Assembly (NCBI GenBank): GCA_007922195.1
Contig: ML682118.1
Coordinates: forward strand, 1,390,265 to 1,454,264
Origin: Podocnemis expansa
Taxonomy: Eukaryota; Chordata; Testudines; Podocnemididae
Length of the DNA stretch: 64,000 nucleotides
Direction of reading: 5' to 3'
Positions within the stretch are counted from its first letter, which is position 1, and each line of letters begins with the position of its first letter. A program made the translations under genes and the position numbers. Positions 1 through 12,479 of this stretch are shown here, one piece after another. Under the pieces are notes generated by a model that was not told where the DNA came from, searched no databases, and saw nothing but the letters and a program-made list of their open reading frames with translations.

Positions 1-2704
1 TCTCCATGGTCTCCAGAGTGTCTACCATTCCCCTCAGATTGGTGTCATCTGCAAACTTACTGAGTGTGCAATAAACCCCATCATCGAGATCATTAATGAA
101 AATATTGAACAGAACTGGCCCCAGGACCAACCCCTGGGGCACACAACTCATTACTGGTTGCCAACTAGAAACGGAGCCATTGTTTCCCGCACACTGAAAT
201 AGTTGATCTAGCCAGTTCTGTATCCACCATACAGTCCACACATCCAACCCATACTTCCTTAATTTGCTGACGAGAATGCTATGGGAAACCATATCAAAAG
301 CCTTTTTAAAGTTAAGGTATATCACCTAAATGGCTCTTCCTGCATCCACAAATCCAGTCATCTCCTCATAGAAGGCAATGAGGGTGGTCAGGCTTGATTT
401 ACCCTTGGGCTATGACCACACATACATCATTATTTTGAAATAACCCATTTCAAAATGAGTTATTTCAAAATAAAGTACTTATTTCGAAATAAGTTAATTT
501 GAATTAACAGTTTGTTAATTCGAATTAAGGGAAAGCCTGCTTTTGAAATAGCCGTTGTTTCAAAAAAGTTATTACGAAACAAGGCCATTCAGACATGTTG
601 TTTCAAAACAGTTGTTTTGAAACAATGGTGTTGTTTCGAAACAACGTGTCCGAACACCATTGTTTTGAAACAAACATTTCAAAACAATGGCTATTTCGAT
701 AAGATTCAAGGTTTAATGGTTTCATAATAACGGCCATTATTTCAAAACAATGGGTCCTGTTGTTTCAAAATAACGGTGTGTTGTGTGGACATGCCGCTTC
801 GTATTTTGAAACAACCTCTGTTGTTTCGAAATAAGAAGCCTGTGTGGACATACCCTTGGTGAATCCATGCTGACTGTTTCTGATCACTCTATTTTCCTTC
901 AAGTGTTTCAGGATGGATTCTCTGAGAATCTGTTTGATGTTTTTTCCAGGGATTGAGGTGAGGCTGACAGGTCTGTAATTCCCTGGATCCTCCTTTTTGC
1001 CTTTCTTGAAGATAGGTACTATATTTGTTTTTTTTTTTTTTCCAGTCCTCCGGCACCTGCCCCATTCACCATGAGTTTTCAGAGATAATGGCCAGCAGTA
1101 CTGCTACCTCATGAGCCAACTCCCTCAGCACCCTCGGATGCAGGTTGTCCGGCTCCATGGACTTGTGGATATCCAGCTTCTTTAAGTAGTCCCTCACCTG
1201 ACCTTCTGTCACCAAGGACCTCTCTTCTTCTCTCCAATCTGCCATACCCAGTGTAGTGGGCTGGGATCTGGCCCTCGCTGTTTAAACTGAAGTAAAAACA
1301 TTGAGCACTTCAGCTTTTTCCTCATCCTTCATCATGAGGATACCTGCCCCATTCAGTAAGGGACCTACACCAGCCCTGCTCCTTTTCTTGTTGCTGACAT
1401 ACTTGTAGAACCCTTTCCTGTTTTCCTTCACATCCCTTGCTAGCCACAACTCCAATTGTCCCTTGGCCTTTCTGATTTTATCCCTGCAGTCCCGGGCAAT
1501 ATCTTTGTGTGCCTCCTTAGTCATCTGTTGAAGCTTCCACTTCCTGTAAGCTTCCTTTTTATTCTTTAGCTCAGTGCAGAGGTCTCTGTTAAGCCACCCT
1601 GGGTGCCTTCCACATTTGCTGTTCTTCCTGCTCATCAGAATGCTATCTTCCTGTGCCTTTAGCACAGTTTCTTTAAAATGCAACCAGCTCTCTTGGGCAC
1701 CTTTCCCCTTCAGATCAGCCTCTCAAGGGATCCTGCCCATCAGTTCCCTGAAGGATCCAAAATCTGCTTTTCTGAAGTCCAGGGTCTGCATTTTCCTTCG
1801 TTCATTTTTTCCTTTAATCAGCATTTTGAACTCTATCATCTCATGGTCACTGCTGCCCAGGTTGCCATTCACTTCTACGTACCCAATCAATTCTTCTCTG
1901 TTTGTGAGCAGCAGGTCAAGATGTGGCAGGCCCCTAGTTGGTTTCTCCAGCATTTGTACCAGGAAGTTGCCCTGAGCAATCTCCAAAAAACTTCCTGGAT
2001 TGCCTGTGCACTGCTGTATTGGCCTCCCAGGAGATGTCAGGGTAATTGAAGTCCCCCATGAGAACCAGGGCCTGTGATCTGAAAAGTTCTCCATAGAAAG
2101 CCTCATCCACCTCTTCCTTTTGGTCTGGAGGTCTATAGCAGACACCCACCACAACATCCCCCTTGTTGCTCTCTCCTCTAAGCTTAACCCACAGATTTTC
2201 AACTGGCTTGGTTCCACTTCCGTAATGGAGCTCTGAGCAGTCACAGAGTTCTTTTACATATAGTGCTACTCCTCCCCCTCTTCTTCCCTGCATGTCCTTC
2301 CTGAACAACTTATACCCATCCATGGCAGAGCTCTAGTCATGCAGGCTATCCCACCATGTCTCTGTTATTCCAATTATATCATAGTTCCTTGTCTGCTCCA
2401 GTACTGCCAATTCTTCCTGCTTGTTTCCCAGCCTCCTTGCATTCATGTGCAGGCACCTAAGATACCAGGCTGATTGCCCTACTTTCCCAAGTCGATTTTC
2501 AGTTCTATTACATCTACCTCCTTGTATTTTCTCCTGGGATTGTCCTCCTGCACCTGCTTCAGGTATTAAAGCTTCATTGGAACTCGTAACATAATTATTT
2601 GATCCCCGCCCCCATGTTCCAACTACCTTCTCATTTATCCCTGGTGTTACAGTACTCGTTCCCACCAAGTTCCATCCCTTCCCCCAAGTCTCCCACATTG
2701 TCAC
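1..2704 (-). pseudogene. CR1 ORF2 (endonuclease-reverse transcriptase) remnant, copy 1
   Basis: Reads from an ATG at 2704 through an endonuclease domain ([20 protein letters not shown] and SSDH motifs) into the reverse transcriptase. The RT active-site motif FADD is still readable near positions 45-60. Compared with the copy at 50.8-53.8 kb, it has a Trp-to-TAG stop near 2331, a frameshift between about 1934 and 2244, a Trp-to-TGA stop near 1723 and a TAA near 1282. The MITE at 407-854 splits the RT domain. The C-terminal end lies outside the window. These breaks and the truncation make it clearly non-functional. Confidence 0.9.
407..854. mobile_element. Palindromic MITE, TTATTTCGAAATAA type (A1)
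   Basis: Non-autonomous DNA transposon of about 448 bp. The left end reads GGGCTATGACCACAC and the right end GTGTGGACATACC, an inverted repeat. The interior is dense in imperfect palindromes such as TTATTTCGAAATAA and TTGTTTCGAAACAA. It sits in the reverse transcriptase region of the CR1 copy. The uninterrupted CR1 at about 51970 reads tttacccttggtgaatcc, so the target site is known: CTT is duplicated at 404-406 and 855-857. An 8-bp reading (acccttgg) is also formally possible. No coding capacity. Confidence 0.85.
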
Positions 2705-2769
2705 TTACCTGTGGGCTTTGGTCTCCTTCCCCCTTCAAACCTAGTTTAAAGCCCGCCTCACTAAGTCAG

Positions 2770-3285
2770 CTAGTCGACATCTCAATATGTTCTTACCCTT
2801 CCTCGACAGATGGAGTCCATCTCTCCCTAGCAGTCCTTCCTCCTGGAACAGCAGCCCATGGTCAAGGAAGCCAAAGCTCTACTGACAACACCATCTTCAG
2901 AGCCAGGCATTCACCTCCAGGATGAATCTGTCTCTACTCAGGCCCCTTCCCTTGACCGGAAGGATTGAGGAGAACACCACCTGTGCACTGAACTCCTTCA
3001 CCCACGCTCCCAGAGCCCTGTAGTCACCTTTGATCTGCCAAGGATCACCTCTCACAGTATCATTGGTTCCCACATGGATGAGAAGATTGGAGTAGTAGTC
3101 AGAGGGGGCGAATGATTCTCGACAATCCCTCTGTAACGTCTCAGATGTGGGCACCTGGCAGGCAGCATACGTCCCACGAGGCCTTGTCAGGGCAACAGAT
3201 GGGTGCGTCCGTCCCCCTCAGAAGTGAGTCCCCAGTGACCACAACCCTATGTTTTCTCCTAGCTGTGGTGGCTGTGAGGAAGTGA
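2770..3285 (-). pseudogene. CR1 ORF1 remnant (SGNH/GDSL esterase-like domain), copy 1
   Basis: Matches the C-terminal half of the ORF1 at 53858-54922, including the HVGTND block of SGNH hydrolases, here preceded by DYYSNLLI. An in-frame TGA falls right after VNAWL near 2897, where the other copy reads Arg. The N-terminal zinc-finger/coiled-coil part is missing because the element is truncated near 3285. CR1 ORF1 proteins are known to carry an esterase-type domain of uncertain role in retrotransposition. Confidence 0.85.
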
Positions 3286-3289
3286 ATAG

Positions 3290-4330
3290 ACTGAGAGACA
3301 AATGTTCATGACTTCCATGATTCATAGTTGTTTCTGAAGGAAGGGGAAGACCTAATGTCTACAGGACAGAGCCATTTGAAGTTCTGTATCTCTCATATCC
3401 CTATTGATGTATTTATCCAATAGTTGTTTTGAATATACTGATGACCTTCAACAAAATATACAATGAGTCCTATGGTACTTTTAAAAACTAACAAATTTAT
3501 TTATGACATTACTGATGATCTTTAACTAATCATTGACTGAAACATTGAAAATAAAATTTAGTATTTTTTTTGCCATAAGCAGCCAAATTACATTTTCACA
3601 TTTTAGCTCAACTGTAACATCAGAAGGTGTGTCTTTGTGGAATCTGGTATGAACATCTGAGTTAAAATGTTATTAAAATATATTTCAGTCCTTTCAGTAA
3701 CAACAGTAATTGTATTTGTATGTCTTGAATGAAATAAAATAATCGTCTAACCTCTTGACTCTCTCAACTTGTGAATAGGTCTCTTCCAGAATGGTCTCCT
3801 CATTTTACTATTTTTCTCAGTTCTTTTGAACTGTTGGACATGAATCCAGGTATGCATATCTATCTATCTATCTATCTATCTATCTTGCTAAGTCCAATAA
3901 TAAAGCTTAGAACAAAAGGTATGGAGATCAACACAAATTTCATCATAATAAAATTGCTTAGGAAGCCTTCATGCCAAGGTGAAAAGCAAATATGGAATCC
4001 AAGGGAAGTGCTACACAAAATGGTGAGTCAATCAATGCAGTGAAACAGATGACACAAAACTAAAATCTCAATATTACTTTGTGGAATGCAGATCCCATAA
4101 AAGTTATATTTCTAGTGAAAGCAGTATAAACATGTGAATGGGAATTGACTCATCCTAAAGCTCAGTACATCCTCTCATTCCTAAGGAAACTCCCATTGCC
4201 ATGAGAAAGGAACACTTTAAATGCTGCATTCGTTATTATTTAAGCAGACTGATTTCTTCACATAGTTTGTTCAGAATAAAGAGGAATGACCTAAAATTGC
4301 AGTAGGGAAGGTCTTGGTTGAATATTTTTA
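3290..4330. other. AT-rich intergenic DNA, no gene recognised
   Basis: No convincing OR, LINE or RNA gene was found on either strand. It contains a (TATC)n microsatellite of about seven units at 3857-3884. This is where an OR exon would be expected downstream of the duplicated block at 4625-6300, but none is recognisable. Confidence 0.5.
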
Positions 4331-4351
4331 AAAATCTTTTTTTTTTTTTTT

Positions 4352-4555
4352 TTTTTTTTAAGGAGGGTGATGAAGCACTGGAATGGACTACTTAGGGAGA
4401 TGATGAAATCTCTGTCCTTAGAGGTTTTTAAGGTACAATTTTCAAAAGTTCTTTTGGGAATGATTTAGTTGGGGTTGATCCTGTTTTGAGGAAGGGGATT
4501 CACTAGATGACCTCCTGAGCTCCCTTCCAACCCTAGTCTTCTTTATCCATTCACC
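4352..4555 (+). mobile_element. CR1 LINE 3'-end fragment
   Basis: Matches the last part of CR1 ORF2 and the 3' UTR: the KHW-type stretch (atgaagcactggaatgg), the LDK-like end, then the ctagatgacctcctgag tail that precedes CR1 3' ends. It is preceded by a poly-T run at about 4338-4360. Plus orientation, heavily 5'-truncated. Confidence 0.85.
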
Positions 4556-4624
4556 ATGTATGATATCTAGTGATGCAGAGAAAGAACGAACAGTTAAGGA
4601 ATCAGCAGTAATATGAAATGCTGT

Positions 4625-6300
4625 GCACTTCCTTCTATTTGACTCCATACAAATTCAGAGCACAGGTTTATATCCTCTCTCAACTTAGCATCTACTTCAT
4701 ACCCAGGTGTTGAATAGGATATCAGGATAGATATTTCCCAATAATCCACCCCCAAAAAAGCAGAAACACCATTAATGCATCCCTTTTCCCACTTGCCCTC
4801 ACACTTACTTATTCATAGATTCATAGGTTTAAAGGCCAATAGGAACTACTTGCTCATCTAGTTTTACATCCTCTATGTCACACACCAAATAATCTCAGTG
4901 CACTGAACTCAATAAATTGTGCTTGTCTAAAACAAATTTTCCTGAAATACATCTGGGGTCAGATTTTAGACATATTTAGCTGAGAAGTGCATTTCTCAAA
5001 AGCATCCAGGTAACAAAAACAGATTTGTTTCAATGGGTTTTAGGTAACCAAATCCTAAATGCTTTTAAAATCCCACAAAGAGACAAAATATCTTTGAAAA
5101 ATCTGTTTGGCTCAAGATGATATAGAAGTGCTTTAGTAGAGCAGACTAGAAACCAAGTCCATCAGATTAAAGGCTTAACATTCAATTATCCTTCCTCTTT
5201 AAAATGAAGATGGAACATTAAATGGCCAGAGGAAGTTTGTCCCACTGGTGCCATGGCTTCCTAATCTGTAAGAATTTCCATTCTACAGTCAGGACACTTC
5301 TAAGGTACACCCCTATCTACTACAGTGCTTTAAAACTCCTAAAGAATTCTATGAGCCCTCAGCTCCATGTGGATTTGAGGAAGCAGATCCTCCAAGGGAC
5401 ACCTATAGCATCTCTCAGAATTGGGTGAGAAATGTTTTAGGTACTGCAGGAAAATCTAGGTAGGTGGAAGATTAACACAATTAAAAGTGAGAAGGAAAAT
5501 CCCTGTGAAAGAAAAGAGATATCTGGGAGAGGGAGATGGACAGACTACAGGCAAGTGAGGCACACACAGATAGACGGATGTGTCATGTAAGTGATGTGTA
5601 GAGGGAGTGCTGCTTATGGGAATAGACAGAGGTTTAAGGAGATAAGTAGATAGATGTGTAAGACACTCAGTGGAGATAGAAATAGATATATAAAGAGAAA
5701 GATAGATGTTTCAAAGGAAAGATAGGGGGTAGATAAGAAGATGGATAGTGGAATTGTATACCTCTCCATAGCAGAAAGATGTAGTTGCAGGGAATAAGTA
5801 TGGAATCTGTAAGGGGCTCAGTAGAGGGGAGTGGATAGAAGGAAGTAATTGAGGCTTAATGGAGACAAACAGGTGTGTGGAGGGATAGGTACATAGCAAT
5901 GTCCTTCTGTTTAAGGACTGAGTATGAGGACGAGACAGAGGGTTTGCCCTGAGATGCATAACACTTTTACCTTCAATCCTCAACAGGAAACAGTGATCTC
6001 TCCATCTGTGGTGACTAGGACTGGTCTTGTAGACAGGCTTGTGCCCTCATTTCCTGGGGAGACACCTTCACATTGACGTTGGGATGGGTTTCTCTCTTGC
6101 TGTCCAGCTTGATTGTTTGCACCACACAAACCCTTATTTGACTCCTGCTTGAATTCTTGCATCATTTATTGGAGAAAGAATGCTCTCTTGGCCACCTTTG
6201 CTGCTGTGATCTCCCTTGGGTCTGTAACTACTGATCACTTAGAATTACCTTCATAGGGGAATAAATACTTAATTGATTGTTAAAATAGTGTAACTTCAAA
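4625..6300 (-). repeat. Orphan copy of an OR-upstream block (paralogue of 14440-15620)
   Basis: Several stretches match in the same order as the upstream region of the intact OR at 13360-14361: ccatacaaattcag near 4645 versus gcatacaaattcag near 14448; a tggtgccatggcttcctaatc-like stretch near 5245 versus caggtgccacaacttcctgatc near 14597; a purine-rich degenerate GATA/GACA tract at 5500-5900 versus 14800-15180; and gactggtct...caggcttgt with tagaattaccttca near 6020-6250 versus 15390-15585. A CR1 tail (4811-4965) is inserted in this copy. The OR exon itself is not visible next to it. Confidence 0.6.
4811..4965 (-). mobile_element. CR1 LINE 3'-end fragment
   Basis: Diverged minus-strand tail: attcatagattcataggttt at the 3' terminus, then the catctagttttacatcctc block equivalent to catctagtccaaccccc of younger copies. 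Only about 150 bp remain. Confidence 0.65.
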
Positions 6301-6959
6301 GTTGACAGTATTGCCATGGCTCAGAGACTCTTCCCAGGGATGAACTTCTTAATGAGAAAACTCTATATCCTAGTAAAAGAGGATGAGGAACATAGAGGTA
6401 GGAAATAGAGAGCTACAGTAAAATGTAACAAAATCCCATTTAAAAATAGCACCTGAAGACAAACAACTGAATATTGATGAAATGTGCAAGTGTTTAAATT
6501 CAGGCTAGATTTCTAAACAGTGAAATGGTGAAATAGAATGCCTGACATTAAATAAGAATATTGATATAATAGGCATCATGTTGTTGATGGGAAGTTAATG
6601 GGATGAAAATAATCAATAGGACACAGAAATAACAGGGTATCCAGTATGAAAGAATGACAGAGTAGGTCATAGTAGTGGAGATGTGCAACTAGATGTTCTC
6701 TAAAAAGCATAGCTCTAAATATGAGGAAAACCTTGAATGAATCTAGCTGTGTCACAGACTCTCTATTGATAGACATTCCATGCTTTCACAATATGAGTAA
6801 AACAGCAGGAATAATCTACTGACCACTTGACTATGATGGTGACAATGATTGTGGGAGATAAAGGGAAGTTTGAGAGGTTACAAAATCAGAAAACAAAAAT
6901 GCCTGTTTGGGGGCTATTTAAAAACATTGCAATAGAGGCACAAACTAAATATATACCCT

Positions 6960-8480
6960 AAATCAGAAAAGTTAATAATAGGACCAGAAAGATCCATCAT
7001 GGCTAATTGGCAAAGGAGTGGAGACTGCTAGAGAAAAAAAGTCTTCCTTTAAAATTTGGATGTCCAGTCTTGCTAAAAATAGTAGGAAGAAGTAAAAATG
7101 CTAGGACACTGAGTCTGAAAGTATTATATGGCAGGACATGAAAGAATCTGGGAAACAACTTGTTAAAGATGGAAGTGCAAACAATATTTTTAAGTAGGTC
7201 AGAAACAAGGAGCAAATCAAATCAGTCTTGGGACCTCTACATGACTTAAGTATTAAAGGAGTACTCAAGGAAGACGAAACCATTGCAGAGAAGCAAAATA
7301 AATTATTTATGTTCATCTTCACTTTAGAAGATGTGGGGGGGGCACACACATTGGAGTTATTAATTTTGAGTTGGAAATATGAAGTAAGATCCCATACTTT
7401 GTCAACAGAAGAGCATTTAGAACAAACATAAATTAAGCTGTAATAAATTACCAGGATCAGATACTACTCACTCAAGACTTATGAAGGAACTCAGATAGGA
7501 AACTGAAGATCTTCTCACTGGGGTAAATAACTTATCATTCTGTATGTTGTCTAGAAGGCAAGTAATGTAACACTATGAAAAAAAAAAGAAAATAAAAAAC
7601 CTGTCTCCATAGACATTGGCTAACCTCTAAGTTTAACTTCAGAAGCTGGTAAATTGGTTGTAGTGGAAAAAAAATATCAGACACACAGATTATTATGATT
7701 TATTGGGGAAGAGCCTGCATGTATGTGAAAAAAGAAATCACATTTCACCAATCTAGTAGAATTCTTTGAGATGGACAACAAGCATTTGGACAAGGGTGAT
7801 CCAGTGATACACCATACTTGGACTTTCAGTAAGCCTTTGACAAGAACCTACATCCAAGATTCTTAAGTAAGGCAAGCACTCATGGAATAAAAGGGAAGTT
7901 CGTCGCTTAGATCACTAACTAGTTAAGAAATAAGGAGTAAGAATAAAATATCAGTTTTCAGAAGGGGGAGGGATAAACAGCAGGGAGCTCCAAGGATCAA
8001 TATGTAAGAGAATATTATCCTGTGGACAAGAGAATGAACTGATAATTATCACGGTTTGCAGGCTATACATAATTACAGTAGATAGTTAAATCGAAAGCTA
8101 ATTGTGAAAAGTTACAGGAAGATTGCACAAAATTGGGTGACTGATAATGCAATGGCAGACAAAATCCAATGTTAATAAATGTAAAGCAATTCACAATGGA
8201 AGAAAAATAATCCTAAATATGCATGCACAAATGATGAAGTCTAAATTAGCTGTTACCACACAAGAAAGAAATCTTGGAGTCATCATGAATAATGTGGAAA
8301 AAGTGAATAGAGGAGTACTGTCTACCTTTCTCAAAACAAACATCATCCGATGGAATTCATAAGCAGCAGGTTTTACATAACAAGTGGAAATCCTTAATGA
8401 CACGATATGAAATTAACCAGTGGAATTAATTTCCATGAGATGATGTGAAGCTTAAAAGTATAATTCTGTTAAAAAAATCA
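6960..8480 (+). mobile_element. Ancient CR1/L3-like LINE remnant
   Basis: Scattered reading-frame fragments match the CR1 ORF2 layout in order: LGPLHDLS...G.L..DE near 7225-7340, corresponding to GPLLNGAGIL of younger copies; a proline-glycine-like motif near 7450; DFS.A.D...P near 7820-7850; and KCKAIHNGRK...ERNLGVIM near 8170-8290, corresponding to the post-RT block of CR1. Stops and frameshifts are frequent, so this is an old insertion. Exact ends cannot be fixed by eye. Confidence 0.65.
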
Positions 8481-8629
8481 GTAGATCAATTAATGGAAGA
8501 CATATCCATCACTGGCTAGTAGCTAAGATTGTCAGTGATGCAACCTCAGGCTTGGGTTTTCTACTCTACTGATTTCCAGAAGCCAAGAGTGGAGGGCAGG
8601 AGTGGATCATTCTAAAGTTTCCTTAGCCA

Positions 8630-9735
8630 TGGCTACAATGGAGCCTTAGGTAGATTTAACCTGCCTTAAGCAGACCTAAGGAACACCATGGCCAAATTAA
8701 GAATTTATTATGCCAACTTAAGTTCTTGCTTAAATGGGCATAATAAAAACCTACCCTGAAAGTCAACTCAACTTTCAAGTCAACTTTACAGGGCAGGAAG
8801 GCTTCTGCCCCACCCAAGGTCCCAGTCAGGCTCTGTGAGCCCAATTTGGCTCCAGGTACCTGATGCTGGCTCCTGCCACTGCTGGTAAGTGGCACAGAGC
8901 CCAGTCTGGTCCCTAGTCACTTGCCACAAACAAGGAGTAGCATGTGAAATTGACCAGGCTGGGTCATTTTTATTGCTTGGTGTGGAGGGGAGGTGTACCA
9001 CAACCAAGGTTAGGTTTGCCAGAACTAGGCAGTCCAGTAACAGACAGATTGTTGTGTGGAATTAGGGAGGTTGAAGCATGGCATGGAAGGCATGAGTAGG
9101 CTATCTCCCTAGTGGCAATGTTTGTGGCTTGGGGTTGGACTGGGCTCCAAGCCACCAGACAGTGGTGGAAAGAGGCCCAGGGGCACACCATGTTCCTGGA
9201 GCCAGACTGGGGTTGGGATGGGGGACAGGATAGAGCCTGGGCCCAGGTCCAGGGTACATCTATCCCAGGCATAACCAAACTGGAGCTCACAAGTATGCAG
9301 CTCTTGAAAGAAAATGTGTGGCTCTCAGAAGAGCATGGCAGGGAGAGGCACAGCATGGTCAGGGACAGTGAGGAGAAGTGCCAGCATCCTTACTGTAGAC
9401 TTAGTTTTCATGGTATTCTTAAGTAATTATTAGAATGTGACATTAGTTAGATCAATGTTTGCCCTCTTTGTATGACAAAATTAAACTGTGTAGTGAATTT
9501 TAAACTTTGTAATTTTGGAGTAAGTAGAAGTATATGGCTGTATGCTTCAGTGTGGCTCTCGAAGGCTTAATAATCAACATGTGTGGCTCTTGATTTCTCT
9601 ATGTTTGACCACTCCTGGTCTATACTGTCTGCAGTATAGACATACCCTGAAGTCAACTTAACAAGGTTGACTTTATGTTGACTTAAAGCTGACCTTAAGT
9701 TGACTTCAAAGAACCCCTGAGTGTAGAAACAGCCC
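8630..9735. mobile_element. Palindromic MITE complex, AAGTTGACTT type with GC-rich core (B1)
   Basis: AT-rich flanks contain repeated aagtcaactt/aagttgactt words (8640-8790 and 9650-9715). The interior at about 8800-9430 is GC-rich and repeats phrases such as gagcccaatttggctcc and gagcccagtctggtccc. The right end gtgtagaaacagccc resembles the inverted terminus of the other MITEs here. An outward-facing end at 9625-9648 (gtatagacataccc) suggests two nested or adjacent copies. The left boundary is unclear. ORFs through the core have no recognisable protein. Confidence 0.5.
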
Positions 9736-9739
9736 TTGT

Positions 9740-9845
9740 TCCGTACACTTTTCATGAAGATTTGGTAGTGGCCTACGCTGGACAGAGCACACTGGGCTAG
9801 AAGGACTATAGTTCTGACCCAGTATGGCAGATTTCATGTTCTAAT
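9740..9845 (+). mobile_element. CR1-family 3' tail fragment
   Basis: Carries the tail gggctagaaggactatagttctgacccagtatggcag-like sequence ending ttcatgttct, a typical 3' terminus of one CR1 lineage in sauropsids. It is only about 100 bp long. Assignment rests on recognising the tail motif. Confidence 0.6.
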
Positions 9846-9974
9846 TCCAACAGAAACCACATTTTTCCCATTTGTGTCATGTATGTCAAGACCACTAGAG
9901 TTTGTCTTTCCATACGTTCAATAGCAATATTAGTTATAACTCACCCTTTCCCATACATCGAGCTAAAAACACAT

Positions 9975-10090
9975 ACAAAAGAAAGCAAGGATTGTTATCC
10001 CATTTAATTGATGAGGGAACTGAGGCACTCAAAAGGGAAGTGATTCCTAAATGGTTGTGAAACTAGGCACGGGCATAGCTGAAAATAGAT
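9975..10090 (-). repeat. MIR-type SINE relic
   Basis: Contains ttgatgagggaactgaggcactc, the reverse of the well-known MIR tail (cctcagtttcctcatc). Diverged and short. MIR elements are ancient and found across amniotes. Confidence 0.6.
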
Positions 10091-11165
10091 CCCAGGCTTT
10101 CTTAATACACTGCCTAACAGGCCTCCCAGATTGTGAGCCCCTGTGTATTAACTTTCAAAGATTTCAGTATGTGTCTTTGGTATTTATGTTGTTCTCATCA
10201 CCACAGTGTCTGGGCAACTTCAACATAAAATCAGCAACAACAGCCAAGTCTCTTCTAGATTTTGTGGCATTTCTGGCATTTCTCACTTTTGGAGGTAAAA
10301 AAACCGCAAAGACCTGCTGAAAGCCAATGACTAAATTCATTGCAGTGAGCTGACAAATAAGACCCGTTTTGTAGTGCAACAACTGTAAGAAATGGAATAT
10401 ATGCCAGAACTGCTCCACATGATCTAAGATATTATCTGATTTCTCGTGAGTTTAGCTTGGATATTCAAGTTTGGTCTGTGTGTGTGTGTATGTGTGTGTT
10501 AGCAGGGAAAGCCAGAGAGGCAATATGAACTGCACCCTGAGAGGAAGCAGAAAGACAGAACTCCTTGGGCACAGAGCTTACTTGAGGTGTAGACCTCATG
10601 ATTTCTGCGTATGTGTCCTCTTTTCTACTGTTTGCTTTAACTGTTTGTATGCGGACAAGACTTTGTTCCTTCTGTGTAAGTAAACAAGACTATAACAAAG
10701 AAATATCTGACTTATGTCATAAATTTATTCACCTCGTGGAAACAACCCTGCAAGGCATCTGCTATTGGTGAAATGCTTAGGCCAAATGAGGCAACAATAT
10801 TGGAAATATAAAAATTGTATCCTTTAAAAAATCATATAATTTGAACCATCTTTTGTCAGATGGGGTGCTTCAGCCAAACCACACTAAAAATGCCACTTCA
10901 CTTAAATTTTGATTCAGGCCCATACTTCAGCCATTCATGCAGAACATGTAATACATTATTCTATTAATATTCATCATCTTATTCTTCCCATTCCCATTCC
11001 ACAAGCAGCATTTCTTTTGCAAACCATAATCAAGCTGATTAGTTCTTAACACTGCATTAGTGTGATTCCGATGGAACAAAACTTGTAATCCTATAAACTT
11101 CAATTGTGCTGCTATATCTCTTCAGCTTAGATATCCCCTGCATCAACAAGAGAGTTTTGCTGAAC
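10090..11165. other. Intergenic DNA, nothing recognised
   Basis: AT-rich sequence with a short TG-repeat near 10477-10500. Open frames here are short and show no protein signature. Confidence 0.4.
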
Positions 11166-11167
11166 TC

Positions 11168-11290
11168 AGGGCCGGCTCTACAATGAGGCAAGAGACAGAC
11201 ATGGCTTCAGGTGACATTTCTTAGGGGCACCTAGCCCCCCCCCCCGAAGATCAGGCTGGCTCCCACCTCTTCGTGTAGGTAACATGCAGC
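11168..11290. mobile_element. Possible hAT-like MITE fragment
   Basis: Begins with cagggccggctcta, a terminal sequence typical of small hAT-type repeats in reptile genomes, and contains a C homopolymer at about 11237-11245. The other end was not found, so the call is tentative. Confidence 0.35.
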
Positions 11291-11299
11291 CTTGCGGGG

Positions 11300-11970
11300 C
11301 AATAGTTATGTCAACAGAAGAATTCTTCCATCAAAGTACCTTTGCTTGCACTGGGTCTTAGGTTGGCTTATATATGTCACATGAGATGTAGATTTTTTAC
11401 ATCCATGAGCAATGCAGCTGAGTTGACCTAACATTTTAGTGTAGACTTTTGGCTTAGAAAAGAATCTTCAAGGACTTAGGTGTACCAATGTCTAATTCCT
11501 TTAAGATCCTTTGAAACTTCTAACATAAGGCATTATGCTGAAAAAGGAAGGATTTCAGACAATAGCTTGTTTATATGGGAGAAATATTCATATTAACACC
11601 TGGAAGAGGAATTCTGAACAAGTTGCAAACTTTGTGTCATCTTAGCAATTAGAGATATTTCTAAAAGACTGGTCCTCCTAACAGGAATCCAAAAAACCCA
11701 GAACAGAGGACATGGTAAATGAAATATTTTTGGCAATGTCAATATTTTTAAAATACTATTTCATAAAGCATATAAGAAAAGAAAAGAGAATACTCAACCC
11801 ACGATATTGTGACAACCAATATTTTCTTCAACTGGCGTTAATGGCTACTTAGTATGCTGTTTGATTTTCTGCAGAAAAAAGTGAAAAGAAAATCCACCAT
11901 CTCTACTAAATGGATCCTTGTCTTGTAAAATTTAAGATATTCCAAACACTTTTGCCTAAGACTGGCCCAT
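11300..11970. other. Intergenic DNA, nothing recognised
   Basis: AT-rich, with no gene, RNA or repeat signature that could be supported by eye. Confidence 0.4.
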
Positions 11971-11974
11971 TTAG

Positions 11975-12475
11975 AATCATAGCATCATAAAGCATGAAAG
12001 CTGAAAGGGAATTCAGAAGGCATCTAGTAAAACCCTTCACTCAAAGCAAAATAAGCTCTCAACTAAATCATCCCCACCAGGGTTTTGTCAAGCCAGACAT
12101 TTATAAACCTCTAAGGATGGAGATCCTACCATTTGTCTAGCTCTGTGGTACCCTCCCTTTTCTCTGCTGTGGCACGTCTTGCTACCTTTAATTAATTTGA
12201 GGCACACCACCATATAATTTCCAAATGAAATCACGAATATTCATAAGTCAATGAGAAAATTCAGAGATCTTTGAACAGTTTTTCAAAAGATTTTTGTGGA
12301 AGACCTGTTAGGTCTGACAGCACACCTGTGTGCCATGGCTCACTGGTTGGGAAACACTGATCTAGATAACCCATTCTAGTGTTTCACAACTCTCCTTATG
12401 AAAAAGTTTTTTCCTAATATCCAGCGTAGACCCCCCCCACTACAACATGAGACCACTGCTCTTTGTTTTGTCATC
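11975..12475 (-). mobile_element. CR1 LINE 3'-end fragment interrupted by a hAT MITE
   Basis: Minus-strand CR1 tail (agaatcatagcatc, then catctagtaaaaccc and ccaccagggttttgtcaagcc) interrupted at 12143-12359, then resuming with ctagataacccattctagtg and the ttcctaatatccagcg block found at 18750 and 50945. Stops replace coding positions, so it is old. Confidence 0.8.
12143..12359. mobile_element. Small hAT-type MITE inside CR1
   Basis: About 217 bp. The left end ctgtggtaccctccc is the inverted partner of the right end ggttgggaaacactg, a pattern typical of hAT elements. The flanking 8-mers gtctagct (12135-12142) and atctagat (12360-12367) match at 6 of 8 positions, consistent with an aged 8-bp target duplication. 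No coding capacity. Confidence 0.65.
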
Positions 12476-12479
12476 AGCT

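Larger units (their letters stand above)
1..3285 (-). mobile_element. CR1 LINE copy 1, 5'-truncated and running off the left window edge
   Basis: Non-LTR retrotransposon copy on the minus strand. The ORF2 reverse transcriptase lies at low coordinates, the APE-type endonuclease at about 1.72-2.7 kb and the C-terminal part of the ORF1 esterase domain at about 2.77-3.28 kb. It lines up throughout with the more complete copy at 50.7-55.3 kb. Its 3' end lies beyond the window start and its 5' end stops inside ORF1 near 3285, the usual 5' truncation of target-primed integration. A palindromic MITE at 407-854 interrupts it. Several in-frame stops and a frameshift mean it cannot make protein. Confidence 0.93.

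Noticed and set aside
1574..2049. Plus-strand open frames of 120-133 codons
   Set aside because: They are antisense shadows of the CR1 ORF2 on the minus strand.
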